Origin: VRUE01 sp963824705
GTDB taxonomy: Bacteria > Actinomycetota > Thermoleophilia > Solirubrobacterales > 70-9
Assembly: GCA_963824705.1 (NCBI GenBank)
Contig: CAWGQE010000003.1
Coordinates: 434,001-498,000, forward strand
Length of the DNA stretch: 64,000 bases
Reading direction: 5' to 3'
The translations under genes were made by a program, and so were the position numbers. How positions within the stretch are numbered: position 1 is the first letter of the stretch; every line of letters begins with the position of its first letter. Positions 59,284-64,000 of the stretch are shown piece after piece. The notes beneath the pieces were generated by a model. The model was given only the letters and a program-made list of their open reading frames with translations. It made no database searches and was not told the origin of the DNA.

Positions 59284-59880
59284 CTACTGGTCTGACTCGT
59301 CGTCGTCGGCCGGGGCGCTCTCGCCCGCGCGGCGGATGACGATCTGGTCCGCGTCGATGCGGACCGTGACTTCGCGCTTGCCGGCCCAGTGCTCGGCGTA
59401 GACGGGGTTGTCCTTGACAGCGGCATCGAGCCAGAGGCCGTATCCGTCCCGCTCGCCATGGTCGAAGGTCGCCTCGAGATCTTTGCGCCGGCCACGCCCG
59501 CCGCGCCGGCCACGCCGTCGCCTGCGCCGGGGGCGCGCTCCGCCGCTCTCGTCGTCGTCATCCTCGCCGGCTTTGGACGTTTTGCGAGCCGGCTTCTCGT
59601 CGTCGCCATCGTCCTCGTCCGGCTCCTCCTCGTCCTCTGCCTCCTCTTCGGCGGCCTCTTCGGCCGTCGCGGCCTCGACCTCGGCCTCGATCTCGTCGCG
59701 CAGGTCGACTTCGCCGGTTCCGGTCTCCTCGTCGCCGGGGTTGAGGTCGTGTTGCTTGCGGAACTCGCGCAGCTCCGAGGCGGAGACTTCGAGCTGGTGG
59801 GCGATCCAGGCATCGGTACGGCCCTGCTGCACCCAGGCGCGGATCTGGTTGAGCTGCGGCTTCAGTGAGCGTCGTGCCAT
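59284..59880 (-). CDS. Uncharacterised protein with HTH-like head and charged linker
   Basis: The 198-residue protein begins with a helix-turn-helix-like part (LNQIRAWVQQGRTDAWIAHQLEVSASELREFRKQ), then a long acidic stretch (residues 60-95), an Arg-rich stretch (RRRRRRGRRGGRGRR) and a small C-terminal domain (DGYGLWLDAAV, VTVRIDADQIVIRRAG). Acidic then basic patches suggest nucleic-acid binding. No family is recognised. Confidence 0.6.
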   Translation of the reverse strand: MARRSLKPQLNQIRAWVQQGRTDAWIAHQLEVSASELREFRKQHDLNPGDEETGTGEVDLRDEIEAEVEAATAEEAAEEEAEDEEEPDEDDGDDEKPARKTSKAGEDDDDESGGARPRRRRRRGRRGGRGRRKDLEATFDHGERDGYGLWLDAAVKDNPVYAEHWAGKREVTVRIDADQIVIRRAGESAPADDDESDQ

Positions 59881-59941
59881 CGGCGCGCGAGTCTATTCAA
59901 CCTGGACAGCGGTTCGCGGAGTCACGGTCGGCCGAGTGGCT

Positions 59942-60181
59942 CTAGGCCATCAGAAAGGAGAGAGCCTCGAACATCGAGACGACGACGACAACAACCGTGG
60001 CGGTGAGGCAGACGGCGAGCACGCTGAAGCGCACTTTGCCGTGTTGCTCGTTGCGAGTTATGCGGCGCTCGCGCGACCGGTTGGCGGCGCGGCGGCGCAG
60101 CTGCTCGCGACGGCGGCGCTCCAAGGTCGTCTCCTGCTCGAAGGCGACCTCGAACTGGTTGATGCTTTGACGCATTCTCAT
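59942..60181 (-). CDS. Small single-pass membrane protein
   Basis: From ATG 60181 the protein has 79 residues: a basic helix (LERRRREQLRRRAANRSRERR) then a single membrane helix VRFSVLAVCLTATVVVVVV. Function unknown. A CRP-type site lies at 60249-60264, 68-83 bp upstream of the start. Confidence 0.55.
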   Translation of the reverse strand: MRMRQSINQFEVAFEQETTLERRRREQLRRRAANRSRERRITRNEQHGKVRFSVLAVCLTATVVVVVVSMFEALSFLMA

Positions 60182-60248
60182 AGAGGGCGGCCCGGGGACC
60201 GCGGGGCGGACCGTAGCAAAGGCGCACAAGCGCTTGCAGGACTCAAGT

Positions 60249-60264
60249 TGTGACGTTGGTCACG
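60249..60264. promoter_or_regulatory. CRP/GlxR-like binding site
   Basis: TGTGACGTTGGTCACG matches the TGTGA-N6-TCACA class with one mismatch at the last position. It lies upstream of the 79-residue membrane-protein gene. A CRP homologue was not found in this window; the class III cyclase domain at 13517-16564 could in principle make the ligand. Confidence 0.45.
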
Positions 60265-60265
60265 A

Positions 60266-60805
60266 TCAACAGGCGCCCCAGAGGCCGCGCCCGGCCCGCG
60301 CCGCGATCAGCTCAAGGCGCCGAAAGCGCGGCGCGAAGCGGTCGTTCGGCGCGATGGTCAAGGAGCGAGCGAGCCCGCGGCGGACGAGGATCGCGTTGAA
60401 GAGCCGATCGCGCTGTCGACTTTTGTGGGGCCGGGGCACCGCCAAAGTCCGATCCGCGAGGTAGACGTAGGCCAGCAGCCGTCCGTAGACGTCGCGCCGC
60501 TCGACGCCGAAGACCAGCCGCACCCGCCTCCCGGTCAATCGCCGCTTGGTGAAGCGCGAGGCGCGCTCACCGAAGCACTGCACCGGTGTGTCCGGCTTGA
60601 CGGTCTCCGGCGTGTCCACCCCAATCAACCGCACATCCTCGCTCCGCCCCTCAAGCCGCACTTCGATCGTGTCGCCGTCGACCACGCGGGTCACTCGCAC
60701 AACCGCAGACGCCGGTCCCGACTCAAGCTTTCCCTCCCAGGGGCGCAGCGCGATCGCCGCCACAGCCAAGAAGAGAACGAAGCTCCCAAGCCAATGCCGA
60801 TACAT
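60266..60805 (-). CDS. Staphylococcal-nuclease-like (thermonuclease) protein, membrane anchored
   Basis: From ATG 60805 the protein has 179 residues with a hydrophobic anchor (residues 6-25). VTRVVDGDTIEVRLEG, VRLIGVDTPET and GVERRDVYGRLLAYVYL carry the SNase catalytic Arg, Glu and Arg set (R in VRLIG, E in PET, R in YGR). It would be a Ca-dependent nuclease at the outer face of the membrane. The annotated frame extends eight codons further. Confidence 0.85.
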   Translation of the reverse strand: MYRHWLGSFVLFLAVAAIALRPWEGKLESGPASAVVRVTRVVDGDTIEVRLEGRSEDVRLIGVDTPETVKPDTPVQCFGERASRFTKRRLTGRRVRLVFGVERRDVYGRLLAYVYLADRTLAVPRPHKSRQRDRLFNAILVRRGLARSLTIAPNDRFAPRFRRLELIAARAGRGLWGAC

Positions 60806-60844
60806 GGCATGTAAAGGCCGCAGCAGCAAATTCTCGCCCCCACA

Positions 60845-60960
60845 AAGAGCCCGTCCGGTAGGGCTGAAACGTCTTGTACTTTTTCGGTGTGGGCAGAGGG
60901 CGTCAGCCCATCAACGATCCACCGAAAAAGTTAAGTGAAAGCCCTACCGGACGGGCTCTT
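60845..60960. repeat. Three-tier palindromic element, family 1, copy 3
   Basis: A 21-bp fully paired outer stem (60845-60865 with 60940-60960) encloses TTTTTCGGTG paired with CACCGAAAAA and the apical hairpin GGGC-GTCA-GCCC. The G-T pair seen in copies 1 and 2 is a T-A pair here. The right arm overlaps the stop codon of the aldolase gene. Confidence 0.93.
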
Positions 60961-61879
60961 ACGGAATGCGCTTCACGTTCGACAGCAGCGTCTCCTTGAT
61001 CTGGCCGATGATCTCCAGCGCCTCGCTCCACTCCCGCTGCCAGACATTGCGGCCAAAGATGACGCCGCTGCCGCCCGCCTGCATGACCTCGCGGCAGTGG
61101 TTGAGGACGACGTCGTCATCGACCTTGGAGCCGCCGGAGAGGACGACCAGCGCCCGTCCGGCCGACTCGACGCAGTGCTGAATCGCCTCGGCCTGATCGA
61201 CTTCCATCTCGTTATAGGGGGCGGGGGCGTCCTTGTCCTTCGCCGCGTCGATCTTCGGCATGTTGAGCTTGACCACGTCGGCGCCCATCTCCATCGCCAT
61301 CCGCGCCGCGTAGTCGATCGCGTAGAAGGAGTTCGGGCCGCCCTTGCCATCGACCGCTTCGCCGCGCGGGTAGGACCAGACGATCAGCGGCATGCCGTAG
61401 CGGTCGCAGTCTTCGCGCACGCCGCGCAGCTGGGCCAGGTCCTGGTCCTGTCGCGGGGAGCCCACGTAGAGCGTGTAGCCGACCGCGTCGGCGCCGAGCC
61501 GCACCGCGTCCTCGACGCTGGCGTTGCAGGTTGAGAACGCCTGCGCGGAGGAGGGGATGTCGGTCTTGCCGTTGACCTTGAGGATCAGCGGCACCTGGCC
61601 GGCGTAGTCGGGGTAGTACTTGCTCGCCATGCCGATCTGGCAGGCGAGGGCCGAGTAACCGGCCTCGGCGGCGAGCCGGAACTGGTAGTCGGGATCCTTG
61701 GAGGCGGGGTTGGGGAAGAAGTCGCGCGGGCCGTGCTCGATCCCCTGGTCGATCGGCAGCAGCATCAGGGTGCCGTTGCCCGGTCCGAACTCGAACAGCA
61801 GGCGGCGCAGGCGGGTCCGTTTGCCGGGCGCCAGCTCGGCCAGAAGCGATTTCTGCTCGGTCAGACTGTTCAACTCCAC
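60959..61879 (-). CDS. Class I fructose-bisphosphate aldolase, DhnA/archaeal type
   Basis: The 306-residue enzyme has LPIDQGIEHGPRDFFPNP and GADVVKLNMPKIDA; the Lys is the Schiff-base residue and SGGSKVDDD and the C-terminal GSGVIFGRNVWQRE bind phosphate. It cleaves fructose-1,6-bisphosphate. The start is GTG 61879. Its TAA is shared with the arm of repeat copy 3. Confidence 0.92.
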   Translation of the reverse strand: MELNSLTEQKSLLAELAPGKRTRLRRLLFEFGPGNGTLMLLPIDQGIEHGPRDFFPNPASKDPDYQFRLAAEAGYSALACQIGMASKYYPDYAGQVPLILKVNGKTDIPSSAQAFSTCNASVEDAVRLGADAVGYTLYVGSPRQDQDLAQLRGVREDCDRYGMPLIVWSYPRGEAVDGKGGPNSFYAIDYAARMAMEMGADVVKLNMPKIDAAKDKDAPAPYNEMEVDQAEAIQHCVESAGRALVVLSGGSKVDDDVVLNHCREVMQAGGSGVIFGRNVWQREWSEALEIIGQIKETLLSNVKRIP

Positions 61880-61972
61880 GCTCTATTCCTCCTCGAAGAT
61901 GGGTGTAACCGCAGTATGCCACCGGCGGCAGGCTGTGAGCGGCCGTGACAGGGCAGTTATCCTCGACTGACC

Positions 61973-62743
61973 ATGAGCGAGACTGAGCTCAGCGTCATCT
62001 GCAAGAACTGTGGCTCCGAGGTCAGTCCCTACGTCACGGAGTGCCCCTATTGCGGCGCGCGCCTGCGCAAGCGGGCGCCGAAGCTCGAGCGGCGCGGCGA
62101 CGGGCTCGAGGCGAAGCCGCGCCGTGGCCCGGCCAGCCGGCTCTTCCGGATCAAACTGCGCTCCCGCGGTGCCGCTGAATCCCATCGGCCCTACGCGACG
62201 CTGGCGGCGGTCCTCGGCTCCGCCATCCTGCTCCTGGTCGAGCAGGCGACCGGCGCCACGCTGGTGACCCTCGGCGGCTTGACGGTGCCGCTGCACGGCC
62301 AGTGGTGGCGCTTCTTCACCGCCCCGTTCGTCTACGCCGACGTCGGCTATCTCTTCGTCGTCGCGATCGGGCTGGCGATCTTCGGGGTCGGGATCGAGCG
62401 TCGGCTCGGCACTCCGGCAACCGCCGTCTTGCTGCTCGCCTGCGGCTCGCTGGGAATGCTGGCGGCCAGCGGCATCGCCAGTGCTCAGGGCGACATCGTC
62501 GTCATCGCCGGCGGCAACGGGATGGCGCTGGGCGCTGTCGCGGCCTGGTTCGCGATCCGCCGTGCCGAGGCGCACCAGGCGATCGACCAGGACTACGACC
62601 GGATCGGCGTCGCGGTCGCGGCCGCCGTGCTGCTCGCCCTGCCGATCTTCGAATCGACCGCGAGCGTCTTCGCCGGGTTGGTCGGTGGTGCCGTCGGTGG
62701 CCTCGCCGGCCTCGCCGCGTCCGTGGTGCGACCGTCCGAATAG
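61973..62743 (+). CDS. Zinc-ribbon rhomboid-like membrane protein without catalytic residues
   Basis: The 256-residue protein starts with a zinc ribbon (CKNCGSEVSPYVTECPYCG, residues 10-28) and has six rhomboid-like helices (WWRFFTAPFVYADVGYLFVV, GVGIERRLG). The catalytic GxSG of rhomboid proteases reads GGNGMALG, and the second His is absent (SVFAGLVGGAVGGLAGL). It is therefore a probable pseudo-protease. A TATCCT box lies 9 nt before the start. Confidence 0.8.
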   Translation: MSETELSVICKNCGSEVSPYVTECPYCGARLRKRAPKLERRGDGLEAKPRRGPASRLFRIKLRSRGAAESHRPYATLAAVLGSAILLLVEQATGATLVTLGGLTVPLHGQWWRFFTAPFVYADVGYLFVVAIGLAIFGVGIERRLGTPATAVLLLACGSLGMLAASGIASAQGDIVVIAGGNGMALGAVAAWFAIRRAEAHQAIDQDYDRIGVAVAAAVLLALPIFESTASVFAGLVGGAVGGLAGLAASVVRPSE

Positions 62744-62746
62744 GCT
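62741..62746 (+). promoter_or_regulatory. Possible -10 box TAGGCT formed by a stop codon
   Basis: TAGGCT begins with the TAG stop of the pseudo-rhomboid gene and ends 8 nt before ATG 62755. Confidence 0.35.
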
Positions 62747-62754
62747 CACCGGCA

Positions 62755-63099
62755 ATGGCTTCTGACGATGTCGATGCCAAGCGGCTCGAAGCCGCGATCG
62801 AGCGCCTGGCCGAGGCGGACCGCTTTGCCGAGGCCGAGTTGATCGTCGCTCGCGCCGCGCCGCAGCTGCAACGGGTGCTGGGCGCCGCCCTCGCCGAGGG
62901 CGGCTGGTTCGGCGAGTCGCACGAGAGCGAGTCCTTGAAGGCCGCCACCGTCCCCGACCCAGAGGAGCGGATCGCGACGGTGCGGACGCTGCTCGCCGAG
63001 GAGGCGAGGATGGGAATGATGGTTGGAGTTGCCGTCGGCTGGGCACTGAGAGAAGAGATGAGCGCGGGCGACGCCCCCGATCCCGAAGGAGAGAGCTGA
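62755..63099 (+). CDS. Small hypothetical protein
   Basis: The 114-residue helical protein (MASDDVDAKRLEAAIERLAEADRF and similar) has no recognised family. It is followed at 2 bp by the MBL hydrolase gene, so co-expression with it is likely. Mostly acidic. Start is ATG 62755. Confidence 0.55.
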   Translation: MASDDVDAKRLEAAIERLAEADRFAEAELIVARAAPQLQRVLGAALAEGGWFGESHESESLKAATVPDPEERIATVRTLLAEEARMGMMVGVAVGWALREEMSAGDAPDPEGES

Positions 63100-63101
63100 A
63101 G

Positions 63102-63815
63102 ATGGAGATCAAGTTCCACGGCCAGTCGTGCTTCGAGTTGAGCGAGGGGGACACGACCGTCCTGGTCGACCCGTTCCTCAAGCCCAACAATCCGGTGGCG
63201 GTCCACACCGCGGAGGAGGTCGAGCCGACCCACATCGCGATCAGCCACGGTCATGCCGACCACATCGCCGATGCGGTGCCGGTCGCCAAGCGGACCGGTG
63301 CCCACTGCGTCGCGATCGTCGAGCTCGCCAAGTGGCTCGAAGGGCAGGGCATCGAGGAGGTCAGCGACCCCAACTTCGGCGGCACGGTCGCGTTCGACTG
63401 GGGCTCCATCGCCCTCGTCCCGGCCTGGCACACGAACACGATCCCCGGCTCCGAAGAGTCCCCCTTCAGCGCCGAGCACGGGATCGCGATCGGCCCGGCG
63501 GCCGGCCTCGTGATCGAGCTCGGCGGGACGACGGTCTACCACGCTGGCGACACCTGCCTCTTCAGCGACATGAAGCTGATCGCCGCGCGCCGCGACATCG
63601 ACGTGGCGCTGCTGCCGATCGGCGGGCACTACACGATGGACCGCCACGACGCGGTCACCGCCGCTGAATTCGTCGCTGCGGGCACGGTGATCCCGATGCA
63701 CTACGACACCTTCCCGGCAATCGCGACCGACAGCGACGCCTTCAAGTCCGACGTCGAGTCGAAGACCTCCTCGCGGGTCGTCCTGCTGAAGCCGGGGGAG
63801 ACCCATACGGTCTGA
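63102..63815 (+). CDS. Metallo-beta-lactamase fold hydrolase (UPF0173 family)
   Basis: The 237-residue protein has ISHGHADHIADA (metal-binding HxHxDH), TTVYHAGDTCLFSDM and PIGGHYTMDRHDA, matching UPF0173 metal-dependent hydrolases of the MBL fold. The substrate is not known. It opens with MEIKFHGQSCFEL, normal for the family. Confidence 0.9.
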   Translation: MEIKFHGQSCFELSEGDTTVLVDPFLKPNNPVAVHTAEEVEPTHIAISHGHADHIADAVPVAKRTGAHCVAIVELAKWLEGQGIEEVSDPNFGGTVAFDWGSIALVPAWHTNTIPGSEESPFSAEHGIAIGPAAGLVIELGGTTVYHAGDTCLFSDMKLIAARRDIDVALLPIGGHYTMDRHDAVTAAEFVAAGTVIPMHYDTFPAIATDSDAFKSDVESKTSSRVVLLKPGETHTV

Positions 63816-63817
63816 GC

Positions 63818-63860
63818 GCGGTCGAGCTTTGAACCGCCAGGCGACTCAAAGCTCGACCGC
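63818..63860. repeat. Palindrome after the MBL hydrolase gene
   Basis: GCGGTCGAGCTTTGA (63818-63832) and TCAAAGCTCGACCGC (63846-63860) form a perfect 15-bp stem just after the stop. A related stem lies at 33991-34036. Without a T-run after it, it is not a classical terminator. Confidence 0.75.
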
Positions 63861-63929
63861 AAATATTGGCTAGCTGGCCAGTTCTGCGCTAGTCTCGCTC
63901 GACCGCCGCAGTCGAGCCGAGGAGAGACG

Positions 63930-64000
63930 ATGGAGGCCAAAGAGGCAACCGGAACCCAGTCGCGGACCGATCGAGCCGACTTCCAGGCGACGGCCGATCC
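63930..64000 (+). CDS. Start of an unknown gene (partial)
   Basis: ATG 63930 follows a strong GGAGAG site (63921-63926) and opens MEAKEATGTQSRTDRADF, with 23 codons before the window ends. The gene cannot be identified from so little. A TAGTCT box lies upstream at about 63890. Confidence 0.5.
   Translation, partial: MEAKEATGTQSRTDRADFQATAD

Overview
The window is a 64-kb piece of a very GC-rich chromosome. It looks like an actinobacterium, most likely of the Thermoleophilia/Solirubrobacterales type. The grounds are near-exclusive G/C in third codon positions, many GTG/TTG starts, GC-rich shadow reading frames, the actinobacterial holin-X/DUF3618 pair, an FprA-type ferredoxin reductase, HemQ of the coproporphyrin haem route, and the enolase-divIC order. 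The taxonomic call is inference from gene content. No rRNA, prophage, insertion sequence or CRISPR array is present. One tRNA (Gln, UUG) was found.

Layout. 1-3.4 kb: the end of an NTF2-like gene, a secreted GH114-like protein, and an isolated SIR2-TPR gene that differs from its surroundings in base composition and repeats. 3.4-11.6 kb: an acyl-CoA catabolic locus, divergently arranged (two acyl-CoA dehydrogenases and an NTF2-like protein on the minus strand; a frameshifted enoyl-CoA hydratase, a carboxyltransferase, a BKACE enzyme, a class III CoA-transferase and a MerR regulator on the plus strand). 11.6-18.1 kb: an epimerase, an SDR, a large cyclase-AAA-TPR regulator, a nitrilase-family amidase and a TetR regulator. 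18.1-24.8 kb: small membrane proteins, DegV, and iron and redox genes (ErpA, Grx4, BolA, FprA, HemQ). 24.8-31.6 kb: membrane and envelope genes, including a glycosyltransferase-flippase fusion and a DedA-PAP2 fusion. 31.6-37.7 kb: ispE, rsmA, tatD, metH and tRNA-Gln. 37.8-46.2 kb: hdeD-like, glmU, prs, a GDPD, an AarF kinase, bL25, pth and an enoyl-CoA hydratase. 46.2-64 kb: a secreted beta-helix protein, a deacetylase, mfd, a PpiC-type foldase, eno, divIC, a large membrane protein, a nuclease, a class I aldolase, a pseudo-rhomboid and an MBL hydrolase.

The most unusual signal is not a gene. The window carries a whole set of nested, three-tier palindromic elements: a long outer stem, an inner stem with T-tract first and A-tract last, and a small apical hairpin. 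One family has three copies of about 117 bp (21911, 29645, 60845) with compensatory changes in the stems. A second has two inverted copies that fill the hdeD-glmU gap (38368-38643), sharing a core but having unrelated yet perfect outer arms. A third has two inverted copies inserted in frame inside one membrane-protein gene (56834, 58036). Single or paired relatives lie at 6332, 12608, 25390 (in a gene), 33991, 37704 and 63818. Their T/A tracts are on the wrong side for intrinsic terminators. They look like an undescribed class of mobile or RNA-encoding palindromes.

A second theme is probable leaderless transcription: a TANNNT box lies about 6-12 nt before many start codons, and in several cases the TAG stop codon of the upstream gene forms the first three bases of that box.
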